NCBI GenBank assembly: GCA_009746045.1
Contig: RPFO01000080.1
Span: 2,179,315-2,243,314, forward strand
Direction of reading: 5' to 3'
Length of the DNA stretch: 64,000 nucleotides
From: Mesostigma viride
Taxonomy: Eukaryota > Streptophyta > Mesostigmatophyceae > Mesostigmatales > Mesostigmataceae
Part shown: positions 22,401-33,799 of the stretch, one piece after another
Layout of the letters: each line of letters begins with the position of its first letter
How positions within the stretch are numbered: position 1 is the first letter of the stretch
Translations under genes and position numbers: made by a program
Notes under the pieces: model-generated
Told to the model about the DNA's origin: nothing
Database searches by the model: none
What the model saw: the letters and a program-made list of their open reading frames with translations, nothing else

Positions 22401-25040
22401 ATGGAAGCAGCGCAAGAAGCTGTAGCTGCGCGGATACCTGAGCCTCCTTTGGATCAGCAGATGACGTCCGGGCTTCAAGCTTTGCTTGCGCCTGCTCTGA
22501 AGGAGTGCAGTTCACGTTATTCTACGCTCCTCTTAGGACAGAAAAAGCTCAGTGGCGAGGTTGAACGACTAAACCATGGTGCGTTCTTCCGTGGAGTGCA
22601 GCGTCAGTTTCTAGATTTTCTGTTCCTATTAGAAAAGCTTGCGCATCATGAGAGTGGAGCCGTAGTTTTGGAACACGCCTTTCAGCGAATGATTCTCGAT
22701 TTAGTTTTCATTATTTATATATCCTTCAGCCTTGTCGATTGCACGGTCTTCGGGGCTCTAGTCTACAGCTGGTGAAGCGCATGTGCGGCTTTTCCAAAGG
22801 GCGACGCCTGTCTTTGTCACCTCGGGCAGTCTGTCGACGACGCCCCCTTTTTGCGCTATTACTTACCGGCACCACACCAGGCGTTGGCGTCCAATTGCTC
22901 GGCTACTGGTTTGTTCCCGAAAAATCCAGAGCTCAACAGCCTGTTGTCATCGTCAGCTTCTTTCACAGCTCCCGTTGCACTCTCCTCGCGTGTAACAACA
23001 CTGCTGGCACGTGTGCGAGCCGCATCCAAGGCCCTGAGCGCTGTGCAGGTAATGGTTTGTGACGACGAGAATAGGTTTGCAGTAGACACACGTGAGCCAG
23101 TATTGCTCGCCAGTGTACGCAATCGCAGCACTTGTTGATTTTTTACAATCCTTCGACACCTTTCTGTATGTCCTGGTTAGCACAGAGTATCATCAGTAAT
23201 GGGCATGCTGGAAACCAAAACTTTCTTTAAAGCAGGCCTTTGACTTGAAAGAGGACCTATCGTCGCATGTTGCTTCTATCTTACATAATTTGTTGCTGCT
23301 CGTATGTCCATCAATGTGCTGGCAGCAGAGCTATCTTGAATCACATAACGCAAATGCACTTCGCATGCCCTTGCCATGTCGACATTGCAGCGATTTCTTT
23401 TCGGCAAATCCGTCTCCACCTGAAGCTGCCCCTGAACAGGGCATCACAAAATTTTTTTATATGCAACAGAGTGCATATATAAATTTGCACCATAAGTATC
23501 ATCATGTCCTATGTCTGCCATCCGTTATCACTTTATCAGTTTTACTACCGTCCACCAATGTACATTAGTATTGTTACTGTTACCCTTTGGCACTGCACTT
23601 GAAGAGAGGATTTTAGCACATCGGAGGGTTTTCTGTGCTCCCCATGGCTCTTACATATCTTTGCATGGTAACCACCTTTCCATGTCGAAAAGCCCCCTAG
23701 GCGCCAACTTATTGTAAACAAAACTTAAGTTAGTTCAATAACAAACGAACTTCCAATCTTTGTCGGTGGCCTTGCCACAGGGTTTTCACACTAGGTGTTT
23801 ATTCCGGGGAGCTGTTTCATAAACCTTTTAATTGGTTTCCCCCGACTTTCTGGTGCCAGTAGCAGTCGACGCAATCTGACGCAGAACGGGTCGCTGAGAA
23901 AATTCCCGGAAATTTTCTCATGGCAGCTGGAATCGTTCACCCTTTGCGCACTTCTGCGCTGCAAATTTTTGGGAAATTGTAGTACGGAGATGGCACGGCA
24001 CCTTTGCAAATTGGTGGAATTTCGGTGCGGAAGCCTTGTGGAAGGTTGGGATGTGTTCCAATTTTGAATTACGTGGTGCGGGGTTGGTCAGGCGCAGCGC
24101 GTGGGTCAGTCAGTCACTCCACCGCCTGGTCCGTACTGAGCAGGCAAGACAGATAAGAAAGTACTGCCATTCTTAAGTATATTATATCATAATAAATCTA
24201 TTATAAGTATATTATATGGAAGAGAAACTGAACTGAACTGCCTCGTGGGCCGCTACAGGCGAGGGTGCAAAAGTTGGGCAATTTGGGGTGGAAAGTTGGC
24301 GGAAGAGCTTCGATGCCACTTCCGCCAACTTCCACGGAAGCAATTTCTGCCGAGTTTTGGTGGAATTGATTCTTTACGGGGCATATGGGATCTATCTCGG
24401 GCTATATACTGGTTGGCTTGGGAGTTGATTTGTGAATGCAAGTGGGGAGTATTTCATGGTCAACTTATCCCGAATACCCCGAAATGAACCCCTAGGGTGA
24501 AGATCCCTTTGCGCCCATCTCTGTTTCAGTTAACAGTCCCCTCAATTTATCACTGGCGTCATTAGTTTGCTCTCGCTGCACATGGTCCGCGTTCCCGCCG
24601 CTCGCTATATTTGGACTTCCTCGTAGGCACGCGGATATCGATCTGCCGCAATTCTGGCAGCCGCCCTCATCCGTACCATGTCCTGTCGATTCACGACACT
24701 CCCGACTTGCTCCCGATGAAATATTTTGTACCAATGTTTTCCATGCTCCCTGCCGCTCTTACATACCTTTGCATGGCAGCCACCCTTCCCATGTCCTACT
24801 GGCCACACTCCCAAATAAATTTTTGATACCATTGTTTCTGCTTCCACTTTTTTTTAACACAGACCATGTCATGAACTGCCATTTATCCATGATATTAAAA
24901 TTTTCCCAAGGTATCTGCTGCTACCCGCGCCCCCACCTGCATCCCTACCGCCCCAGGCTCGCCTGGACGCGCTGGTGCCGCTGGTGGCTGCAGTGCTGGC
25001 AGGTGAGGGAAGAGGGCGGAGGGTAAAAGTGTTGAATTAG
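22401..25040 (+). CDS. SNAPIN-like (BLOC-1/BORC subunit) small coiled-coil protein, 3 exons
   Basis: Exons 22401-22578, 22969-23048 and 24957-25040 join in phase (178, 80 and 84 nt) to give 113 residues, ending with TAG at 25038. An alternative acceptor at 22957 is also in phase. The first exon encodes LLLGQKKLSGEVERLN; the second ends in SSRVTTLLARVRAASKALSAV; the third begins QARLDALVPLV after the junction. The pattern of a short heptad protein ending in V-Q-x-R-L-D-x-L resembles SNAPIN, a coiled-coil subunit of the BLOC-1 and BORC complexes on endosomes and lysosomes. The length is close to SNAPIN's (about 136 in animals). The call is based on pattern only. The last exon may instead splice at GCAG|GTGAGG (24999-25008). 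Confidence 0.45.
23643..23685 (+). repeat. Dispersed 40-bp repeat, copy 1 (copy 2 at 24752-24796)
   Basis: GCTCTTACATATCTTTGCAT then GGTAACCACCTTTCCATGTC closely matches GCTCTTACATACCTTTGCAT then GGCAGCCACCCTTCCCATGTC at 24754. Both lie in the second intron of the SNAPIN-like gene. This is probably a segmental duplication. Confidence 0.7.
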
Positions 25041-25065
25041 GTGGCGGGTTAGGGGTCGAGAGTTA

Positions 25066-25500
25066 GGGTTTGGGGGGAGGGGGGATGGGGAGGGGGGAGG
25101 GGGAGGGGGAGGGGGGAGGGGGGAGGGGGGAGGGGGAGGGGGAGGGGGAGGGGGGAGGGGGGAGGGGAGGGGGGAGGGGGGAGGGGGAGGGGGAGGGGGG
25201 AGGGGGGAGGGGGGAGGGGGGAGGGGGGGGGGGGGGGGGGGGGTGGAGGGGGAAGGTTGGAGGGTGGGTAGAGGGTAGAGGGTAGGGGGTAGAGGGTAGA
25301 CGGTAGAGGGTAGAGGGTAGAGGGTAGAGGGTAGAGGGTAGAGGGTAGACGGTAGAGGGTAGAGGGTAGAGGGTAGAGGGTAGAGGGTAGAGGGTAGAGG
25401 GTAGAGGGTAGAGGGTAGAGGGTAGAGGGTAGAGGGTAGAGGGTGGAGGGTAGAGGGTAGAGGGTAGAGTAGAGGGTAGAGGGTTAAGGTTCAGGACTAG
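25066..25500. repeat. GGGGGA array followed by TAGAGGG (telomere-like) heptamer array
   Basis: 25070-25250 is GGGGGA/GGGGGGA. 25258-25490 is about 30 copies of TAGAGGG, with a few TAGACGG and TAGGGGG variants. The flanks contain GGGTTAGGGG and TAGGGTTTGGGG strings. TAGAGGG is one or two changes from the plant and algal telomere unit TTTAGGG. Confidence 0.9.
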
Positions 25501-25979
25501 GGTTTGGGGCACGCACTCCTGCATACAATCTGCCAACTTATTGACTGGAAGGGTGGGCTCTGCGGGGGCACCTGCTCGGTTTGTGAGCCAGAATGTCTGG
25601 ACTGGAGAAGGCAATGGCGTGCTTTGGAGTATGAATGGTTTGTATGGCCTGTGAGGGGGGATTGGTCATGCAGCCTCGGTCAACTCCCAGTTTTTCGGCA
25701 TCAAGGCCATCATTGACTTCAGGAATGTCTATGGCTAAGATAGGTTTTGGGGGAGTGGGAATCGGAGTATGTTGGGACCGTGGTAGTTTTTGGCATCCTT
25801 GGCTGTCTGGCTGGGATCATATTCAAGTTGTGCGCAGTAAAATTTTAAGCAAGGCGACAGAACAACGCTCAGTCACGCCGGGCTATGTGTGCTTGCCGCC
25901 GGGTATGCAACTGAGTGCGCTTGGAATGTAGGTCATTGTCCGCGCCCTACCATTAGATTCAGTAGGCAATGAAGGACAC

Positions 25980-26425
25980 AGGCAGGCAGGGAGGGAAGGG
26001 AGGGAGGGAGGGAGGGAGGGAGGGAGGGAGGGAGGGAGGGAGGGAGGGAGGGAGGGAGGGAGGAGGGAGGGAGGGAGGGAGGGAGGGAGGGAGGGAGGGA
26101 GGGAGGGAGGGAGGGAGGGAGGGAGGGAGGGAGGGAGGAGGGAGGGAGGGAGGGAGGGAGGGAGGGAGGGAGGGAGGGAGGGAGGGAGGGAGGGAGGGAG
26201 GGACGGAGGGAGAGAGGGAGGGAGGGAGGGAGGGAGGGAGGGAGGGAGGGAGGGAGGAGGGAGGGAGGGAGGGAGGAGGGAGGGAGGGAGGGAGGGAGGG
26301 AGGGAGGGAGGGAGGGAGGGAGGGAGGGAGGGAGGGAGGGAGGGAGGGAGGGAGGGAGGGAGGGAGGGAGGGAGGGAGGGAGGGAGGGAGGGAGGGAGAG
26401 AGGGAGGGAGGGAGGGAGGGAAAAG
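25980..26425. repeat. GGGA tetranucleotide microsatellite (about 440 bp)
   Basis: Nearly pure GGGA/GGAG units with occasional GGA slips and one GGGACGGAGGGAGAGA interruption. The long open frames (SLPPSLPP, GREGGRE) are translations of the repeat. Confidence 0.97.
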
Positions 26426-26429
26426 GGGG

Positions 26430-28086
26430 AGGAGCTGGCAGGAAAGGAAAATGAAACTCAGAAGAACAACATTTGTGTGTTGTTTTACCAGGGAGGCATC
26501 CACTGCAGCCCGGCACTTCCAAACCAGGGCTTATTTAAATCTATAATTATAGGAGGCTACCGCTGCCTTTGTGGTAGTTGTGGTACCGGTTTATTTAGTT
26601 TGATAATGCAATGGATCAAATAATGAACGTGGGATGGTGTTGGAAATCGGTACTAGTATACTGGAACTAAAGGTTGTAGTATCTTTTGTATAATGACAAA
26701 GCTAACTTTTTGTATATGAAAATCAACCATGTGATAAGCTTCACGTCACGAAGCATAATCAATGGACGACGAACCTTCCGTCCGCGCCAGGCACAACCAC
26801 TCTCATGTTTAAAGTGCTCACAACTCTCGGCTGACTTGTACATGTGGCTTTGATTATAATGAAGTTTGCCCTCCAGGTTCAGCCCACTTCTTTGAAATGG
26901 CTCTTGGGAGCAAATGGCGCTTGGGGGAAAATGAAGATCATGTCATGGCACTCCTTGTCATGATTTCCTATTTCTGCTCATGCTGCCTGCAACTGCCACT
27001 TTGATTGACTTCCATGTCACTATTGGTACTTCATGCACTTGTTTGAAACAGTAGCTCGAGCACTTCGTTCGTGTTTCACCCCGCGGACCGGCTCATCATA
27101 AATGCGACTACGGGAAGATTCTGGCCCTCGTCTGACGTGCTTGCTTGAGATGACTTAAGGACTCCCTGTGACTTGCCGGTTTCCTGCGAAAGTTTTACTC
27201 TAATACTATGAAAGCGGCTTATTCATCTGATCTATGATGCTGCTCCTTTTTTTACCTTCTTTGCCTCGTCCACATCACCAGCCACAGGACAAACCGAGTC
27301 AACCGCACAAGCAGAGTCGGTGCTGTGAAAAAAAAATTCCAATGTATATAACAACTGATCGCATTTCCGATGCAACGTTGGCTGCTTCGTTGGTCCCAGT
27401 TCCAGTTTCTGGTCGGGAGAACCACTAGATAGGTCTTTCATGGCCACCCAGGTTGAATGAGAGGGTTTGTGTGCACACTGAACCTTTTTGACGCTCTCCA
27501 TGCTTGAGATAGCCCTCCAGGGGAAATTGGGAAGGTGAACCCTGTTTTCTGGTCTGGGCTATTCTATGGAAATGGCCTGCATTCTGCATGCCAGTGCTGC
27601 ATTATGTAACGGTTAGCGTTACCCAAGTCATGGTACGCGTGAGCAACTGAGGTGCATGAGCATCTCTTGGAGAATCTAACGTATTCTGCCATTTCTAGTA
27701 GTCTGCCATGTCATCCTGTCGAAACCAGGGCCGTCCACTGTGTTGATGTCAACTTGTATATGAATGCAAAGTAATGGCCATCTTGGTCTCACGAGCCACG
27801 AGCCACGAGGTAGCCATGGCTGACGGCGGAGCTCATAACTTTCACGTTTGGGCACCAAATTCGGCCGTGAATATCACTATCGCTTCGTCTTTCTAAGACG
27901 CACACGCTGATATCAAGGAGACAACGCTGATATATTTTCCGAAACTAAAACGCAATGTTATGACGAGCAAACGCTCGACTACGCAACCCAGCCTGGCGGC
28001 TGCGATGAGCCAAAAATTCGCCTGCAAATTGGCAGTCCCGAAGCATGCTAGACAAGACCCCTAGGGTAGAGGGCACAATAGATATA
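26430..28086. other. Intergenic region, no gene recognised
   Basis: AT-rich, non-repetitive sequence with only short frames lacking known motifs. Nothing could be supported in it. Confidence 0.4.
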
Positions 28087-28560
28087 GGCCCGGTCTATAC
28101 GAATTTTATTAAAAAGGTTGGGCTCAAGTCACCGTGGACGGAGGCATACGGCGCGTGTGGGGAACAGTACGAAGACGTTATAAGGTGGACGGCAAAATCT
28201 TACAGTCGAGATTCTCCCGCCAACTTTATGTTATGTTGCCGAGTAGCCCATCATATTTTTAACGTGATTTTTAATGACCCCCCTTAAAAATGCGCTGATT
28301 TATTAAAAATCGGACCCATTTTAACTTGAACTAGGTACCGCCGTACCCAGTTCGTACACAGCGGTTCCACCACCTAATTTTCGGGCGGTTATGGGAGTTA
28401 CGTTAGCGTTACGCGATCCGATCTTGCTACGGCCGCATCGATCCCCGCCTTGATGGCTTGCCTCGAGGAGCACCGCAAGATGAAAAATTGGCAAGATCGA
28501 GCCGTCCACGTGTAAATTTGTGCCCTTAAGCTTTTTAATAAAAGTCGTATAGACCGGGCC
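28087..28560. mobile_element. Non-autonomous TIR element (474 bp, 30-bp inverted ends)
   Basis: GGCCCGGTCTATACGAATTT at 28087, continuing TATTAAAAAG, is the reverse complement of the last 30 bp ending at 28560, with one mismatch. The flanks are ATA on both sides (28084-28086 and 28561-28563), compatible with a 3-bp target-site duplication. No transposase is encoded. A 3-bp duplication would fit Harbinger-like families, but TA- or ATA-targeting elements cannot be separated by eye. Confidence 0.85.
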
Positions 28561-28576
28561 ATAGAGTTGGCTTGTT

Positions 28577-29066
28577 GATGTAGATAGATTAGACCGGTAG
28601 GATTGCGTGTACTCTGATCAGGCACTCCGCAAAGGTGAAAACCTTTGCGTTCAGTGCCGGGCCGCGGAAAACGCGATCTGCAAATGAATCCGACCGGAAT
28701 CGAACTGGGGACCTCTCGCACCAATTTTGCTGACTATAGGACGGACGTCTCCGGTTACCATGGCATCGCCAACTGACACCTACAGTCATCCGCAAAAGTT
28801 CTCCTGTCCGGGGAGTGATGCAAGCCTTTCGGATTTGGTACTAGATAAATCACTCGAGATCTGTGTGTAGGAGTACTACACACATGTCTGCACGCGAGAC
28901 TTGTTCAGTCTCGCACCGTGAGACGGGCTGTACTTGCGTGTACGTTCCATCCATCCATCCATCAGGGTTAATGCGCTCCGTGACTCCCCAACGGGAGCAC
29001 GAGTCTAATGAATTAATTAATGGATGGATGGGTGCAAACATGCCTACCGGTCTAATCTATCTACAA
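28577..29066. mobile_element. Second TIR element enclosing a SINE-like repeat
   Basis: TGTAGATAGATTAGACCGGT then AGG at about 28579 is matched by its reverse complement (CCTACCGGTCTAATCTATCT then ACA) ending at about 29064. The element abuts the previous one. It encloses the tRNA-related repeat at 28613-28883 and a TCCATCCATC / GGATGGATGG pair. The same right end (CCTACCGGTCTAAGCTATCT) recurs at about 49703, next to the second retrotransposon fragment, so this is a dispersed family. Confidence 0.7.
28613..28883 (-). repeat. tRNA-related SINE-like repeat, copy 1
   Basis: This 271-bp block recurs almost unchanged at 33518-33799. Read on the minus strand it has a good RNA polymerase III B box, AGTTCGATTCC (28696-28706), within GAGAGGTCCCCAGTTCGATT. 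A 57-nt tRNA-like piece (28689-28745) starts TCCGTCC and ends GGTCGGA, which pair with one mismatch, but there is no room for an anticodon arm. It is therefore tRNA-derived, not a tRNA gene. Confidence 0.7.
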
Positions 29067-29482
29067 CATTAATTAATGGATATGTGTTACCCACGTCGCA
29101 ATGGGCGCACCGCTCACGCCAGGGCCCTGCATGGCATGTCTGTAATCTGGAGGCAGATGGTTCGCAAGGATTAAATTATTAAATTAAATTATAACATGAC
29201 TCCGCTGGGAGAGGTGGCAGGTAGTCATGAAGGAGACCACCCCCAAGTCAGTGGGGGCTCCGCGTGTGACCCAGTTTGGCATTCACAGTGATTCGGGCCG
29301 TGGTGCCCACAACCCCGTAACTAGGTCTTAGATCTAGCCAGCTCCCTCCATCCCATCTCATGATTCCCATCCCATCCCACTCGACTGTACTGAAGACTTA
29401 TGCTAACGCTACTGCGGCGTGTTAATCAATTTATAAATTAATGAAGCCAGGCTCGATCCACCCATCATTAAACAGCCATCGA
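29067..29482. other. Intergenic, AT-rich, no gene recognised
   Basis: AATTAATTA and AAATTATTAAATT runs with no coding or RNA signal. It lies downstream of the histidine phosphatase gene and presumably contains its polyadenylation site. Confidence 0.4.
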
Positions 29483-30691
29483 TCAAGATTTCTCAATATC
29501 CTCGAAGCTGACATGCAGTACGCGCATCTCGCCCGTAGCCAGCCAGTGGCCGATCTCCTTTGGCCGGCACTCGAGTATGCCGCTGCACAGTGCCAGGAGC
29601 AAGCCGCTATGCGAGACCAGCGCGATGCTCTTCTCAGGCCTCGACTGAAGCCACTGCATGAGCTGATACGCGCGTAGGACAACCGCCTCACCGGTCTCTC
29701 TCGAGGACCCATCGCCCCAGAACGGATCCTCCTCCGAGGCGATCAGACTGTAATCTACCCCAGGGAACTGCGCCACTAACTCTGACCGCAGCAACCGCTT
29801 GTCACAACGGTGCAGCCCTGCCTGCTCGTGCGCCAACTCGTGCGCTACAAATGGAATGTGGCATGTCGTATCATTTGCAACAGAAGCAGTTCCGGCCATG
29901 ACTACCCCGCCCGTGGCTGACCCAACCGTTGCAGGAGACAGGTTTAACAGGTACCCAAACCCCTCCACCGCCGTCTGGGTGGCTCGACGCATTGGGCTCG
30001 TTACCACCAGGGAGGGTTGGAGCTTTGGGTGCAGGGCCTTGGCCCGGGTGGCCACCGCCTGGGCTTGCGTGTGGCCCAGCTCGGTTAACGTCGGGTCATA
30101 GGGGCAGTCCGGGTGGACGTAGGGGTCCCCTGGCTTGCCCGCCTTGGCCCATTCGGCACCGAAGACGTTGTGGTGGCCTTGCCCGTGGCGCACGACCAGA
30201 AGGCACAGCCCACCTGCAGGGGGCTCTTGGTCGTCTGGCAGGAGCACGGCGTTCATGCGGACAGTTCGAGGGGGCAGGCATGCCACGCCCCGTTCCACGT
30301 CGGCCATGTGTTTGGCGGCATCCGCGGCCTGTATTGACCAAGATGCCACAAAGCGGGAATCGCACGAGAAATGGCGAGGAAAGAAGGTTGCTTTGTTGAA
30401 CCGCGTTAGCCAAAGAATGGAACAAGAAAAACATGAATACGGTTCCCCTGCATAACTCCTGACAATCACAGCGCATTCCACCTCAACTTCACCGTAAATC
30501 TGGTGCGACCATCCCGTTTCTACTGCAACTGGAAGGGACAATCAGAGAAAGATACATCGACAAGCTACAACCGAATGAAGAAACGCTGAGGCATTATTTT
30601 CAGAGCGCAGGCGCACCTCATGGCCTTTCCCTCCACTGGGATGCTGGCCGTGCTGGTCCTTTACTGGGCTTTGGCTGGCAGTAACGGTCAT
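29483..30691 (-). CDS. Histidine phosphatase (phosphoglycerate mutase-like) family protein, 2 exons
   Basis: Exon 1 is 30617-30691 (25 residues starting MTVTASQSPVKDQ; GT donor). Exon 2 is 29483-30328 (acceptor CAATACAG), joined in phase 0, giving 306 residues. Catalytic features of the histidine phosphatase superfamily are present in order: LLVVRHGQGHHN (the RHG motif with the phosphorylated His), VTSPMRRATQTA, the HELAHEQAGLHRCDKR acid/base and Arg region, and ALVSHSGLLLAL with the second catalytic His. A short loop of low-complexity GSATGGVVMAGT separates the second and third. The plant counterparts (AT74-type) are small cytosolic or organellar phosphatases with unproven substrates, so the substrate is left open. 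The start was chosen because a longer unspliced frame upstream reads through intron-like sequence ending in a clean acceptor. Confidence 0.85.
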
Positions 30692-31790
30692 CTTGGCAGG
30701 CCAATTCGTGCTGTGGACTTTATCGCGGAGTGAACTAGTACAAGTACATCCAATAACAAAATTATTCAGTACGCTATTCCAGAAAGCGGGAGACTGTTGA
30801 AACGGGTGGTGGTGTCCAGGTGCCTTTACCTTGCGTTGACATACGCCAACCGGCTTTCCACCTGTCAATTTGAGTGCACTAAAGTAGTACTGTGGTGACA
30901 CATGCATATGCATGTGCCAAGCAACGCTTGTACATCGAAGTAGAAACGAAATCGCAGGCACGCACCGCTCCTTTCGCTGTGGATAAACTAACAAATGGTA
31001 CACTGGCCAAGAAACCCCGCACTGCAGGTAGGTAAGTGTAGTGCCGCCATGGATGATTTACCAAGAGGAGGGGTGGCATGCCCGGGCAAAATTTCCTGGA
31101 ACCGCGGTACCAGAGAGGGTTGTCCCAGGGGCTGACGGTGGTGGATTTTCGCGGGGCCCATGGTTAACCGCGGGGTTTGAGGGTCAAAAACTTGCCGGTG
31201 GCGGTTCGTGGGCCCTGGGTGATCAGAACCGTGGTTTACTATATGCCAGTAGAAATCTGCCACGTGTAATATATTAGACTAGGGCTGTACGTCACGCCGG
31301 GTTGGCTCAGGACCGTGGTAGCCTATGGACCAGTAGAAGTATGCCACGTGGATAATGTTGTAAGTACTGTACCTGTGCTTGCCACGTGGCTTTTCCTGGC
31401 CGCCACGTTCGAAGTCACTTGAGAACCATTAGTCGCATGCCACGTCATCATGTGCATCATGTGTGCGTCAGGTGTGTGCATCATGTGGGTTTGTTTTGAG
31501 GGCTGTTGCCACGTGGCAGAATAATGGAGTACGGAGAGAGCAGAATAGTATTAGAATGTTCAGTTTAGTGGGTAGTAGGGATAGTTACCGCAAATAGGAG
31601 TCCGAGGGGGTAACCATGGTACCGGCTCTCGGGCTTGCCGGCGGCGGCCGGCGGGTACCATGGTCCTGGACGCTACCGTGGTACCAGCAGCGTTGGGTGC
31701 CGGTTGCGGTCCACGCGTCACGGTTGGACCGCGGGCCCGGCCTTTTTTGTCCGGCGGTGGTGGTTTTTGTGACCGCGGACCCTTGGCTGG
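30692..31790. other. Intergenic, with CCACGTG-containing direct repeats
   Basis: Two related segments, ACCGTGGTTTACTATATGCC ... CTGCCACGTG (31230-31266) and GACCGTGGTAGCCTATGGAC ... ATGCCACGTGG (31311-31352), lie about 85 bp apart. GCCACGTGG recurs near 31381 and 31508. CACGTG is the G-box core, but no promoter claim is made. No gene was recognised here. Confidence 0.45.
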
Positions 31791-32720
31791 ATGCCACCCC
31801 TCCTTTACCAAGTGAGATCTACGCCCTACGGTAGCACACGCCTGCACACTGGCATTCCTGGAAGATCCCCATCGCAGCTTCAGTTGCCACGTATGCGCCA
31901 CGTACGGTCAGTAAATCAGAGATACTACCCCAACAACAACAACAACAACAACAGTGCGGCGTGGGAAACAACAACAACAACAACAACAACAAGGCTGGGA
32001 AGTTGGAACTGGCTTTTTTCAGATCTGCAATATCGAAACAGATCTGCCCCGAGGTGGCCGGGCTACACCTGGATCAAGAACATTACCTTGGCAGTTGATC
32101 ACCCATTGGTTGACAAGCGAGCCACCGACGTCCAGCACCTGCTTATGCATCGGGCCATCGGGGTCAATTCCCAACTGCACCACCGGTACTCCCACGCGGC
32201 GGCGTGCTTATGCAACTTTCCAGATGAAACAATTGAGCACAGATTTCTGGACTGCCAACTCGCAGGGGTTTGGCAATGGCTGCTGGGTATATGGGCCAAG
32301 TGGATGGCTATTACAGCTCCCCCCACCACCGTCACACTATCTACGGTTATTTTCGGCATCACGGGATTACGGGACGCGAGCCTCACAGCCAACCAGATGG
32401 CATGGATATGGCTACGCACGACGATGCTTCACACCATATGGCAAGTTCGCAACGAGACCGTATTCACGTTACGTGCCGCGTACACGAGAGGTGCCGTGGT
32501 CCGCCGGTTTATCTCCTCTTGGAACCTGGCTATGCGTCGTTACTGGCTCCTGGCGACGGAACAACACAAAGTATGGGACCCGGGCCCTAACAATGACACC
32601 CCCAGCCCACTGGAAGTCTTCCATGCACTCATGGGCATGAACCAGGTCTTTACACTTATGCCGGATGACGATATATCTACAGTACACTGGCTACCTTGGT
32701 CGCAGGGCGCGCCTTATTAA
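31791..32720 (+). mobile_element. Non-LTR retrotransposon 3' end (zf-RVT-type C-terminus)
   Basis: The frame encodes Asn- and Thr-runs from a CAA repeat (31937-31990), then HLLMHRAIGVNSQLHHR, a C-x-C ... ETIEHRFLDCQLAGVWQW block and TIWQVRNETVF. This is the C-terminal zinc-binding region that follows the reverse transcriptase domain in many plant and algal LINEs (C-x-C ... E-H-x-F-x-D-C). The frame stops at 32718. No reverse transcriptase catalytic motif lies upstream, so the copy is 5'-truncated. The upstream 150 bp reads as a G/C-rich leader of unknown origin. Confidence 0.7.
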
Positions 32721-32789
32721 TGCGGGCACCCCAATTTAGGCATAACTAGGCATTTCAGGCTATTTTTGGCATACCTGGGTCACCTTAAC

Positions 32790-33060
32790 TGTTATATGGA
32801 AATAAACTCAGTAACACCCATTTCACCGGAAACAGATCTGCCACTGACATCTTGATACCCTAGGCTTAGCAGGGATTAACTTTTGGTTATATTTGGAATA
32901 AACGTACACCTATTTACCTGGAAAATATCGAAACAGATCTACCCGAGGCTTACAGTACTGTAGCAGGGACTCTCTACCCTGGGCTATTGGTTATATTTGG
33001 AATAAACGTACACCTATTTATCTAGAAATTTCGAAACAGATCTGTATATACGCCTAGCCA
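32790..33060 (+). repeat. Tandem repeats in the retrotransposon 3' tail
   Basis: TGGTTATATTTGGAATAAAC then GTACACCTATTTA, ending CGAAACAGATCT, is present twice (about 32884 and 32990), with a more diverged third copy near 32800 (GGAAATAAACTCAGTAACAC). CGAAACAGATCTGCCC also occurs inside the frame at 32035. 3'-tail tandem repeats are common in LINEs. Confidence 0.7.
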
Positions 33061-33517
33061 TCTGTATTTAAATTTTTACACAACATAATTATTGTTGTTC
33101 TTTTTTTTTGGTTGGTTGCATTTGGACTGCGTTATAGTGCTCGCTGTTGTGGGTGCACGTTACAGTACGACCGGCTTCAACGCCCACGTGCGGCGTGGGC
33201 AACAACAACAAACGTCCCGTGACCAAGAGAATTTTGGAACCCCGGGCAGGCACACGCCTGACGCGTGTACATGCGTGCTTGCGAGCGCGCGCGCGTCATG
33301 CTGTGCATGTGCGAAAAATTCAGCGAGGCAGCCCCGCCATGGACGGAAGCGGCCAGACAATCAATTTCCCTTGACAGTTGACAGCCGGCGTGAGAAAGAA
33401 GCGATGCGGTAGAAGAGGACGATATGATATACGTACTGTATATATGCTGGGAGCCACCATGCGGGGCAGCAGGCTGGAGAGGCTTATGTGCGACCTGGCC
33501 TGCAGTGGGATATATAT

Positions 33518-33799
33518 TCTGATCAGGCATTCCGCAAAGGTGAAAACCATTTGCGTTCAGTGCCGGGCCGCGGAAAATGCGGAAAAACGCGATCTGCAAA
33601 TGAATCCGACCGGAATCGAACTGGGGACCTCTCGCACCAATTTTGCTGACTATAGGACGGACGTCTCCGGTTACCATGGCATCGCCAACTTACACCTACA
33701 GTCATCCGCAAAAGTTCTCCTGTCCGGGGAGTGATGCAAGCCTTTCGGATTTGGTACTAGATAAATCACTCGAGATCTGTGTGTAGGAGTACTACACAC
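33518..33799 (-). repeat. tRNA-related SINE-like repeat, copy 2
   Basis: Nearly identical to 28613-28883 and in the same orientation, with the same B box (33612-33622). It carries about a 10-bp duplication around GCGGAAAATGCGGAAAAACG. Unlike copy 1, it is not bracketed by the inverted ends, which suggests the SINE-like unit moves on its own. Confidence 0.75.

Noticed and set aside
25883-26522. Frames encoding SLPPSLPP and GREGGRE
   Set aside because: Pure GGGA microsatellite; the frames are open in several phases at once.
28689-28745. tRNA gene
   Set aside because: Good B box and pairing ends, but too short for an anticodon arm and present in a multicopy repeat.
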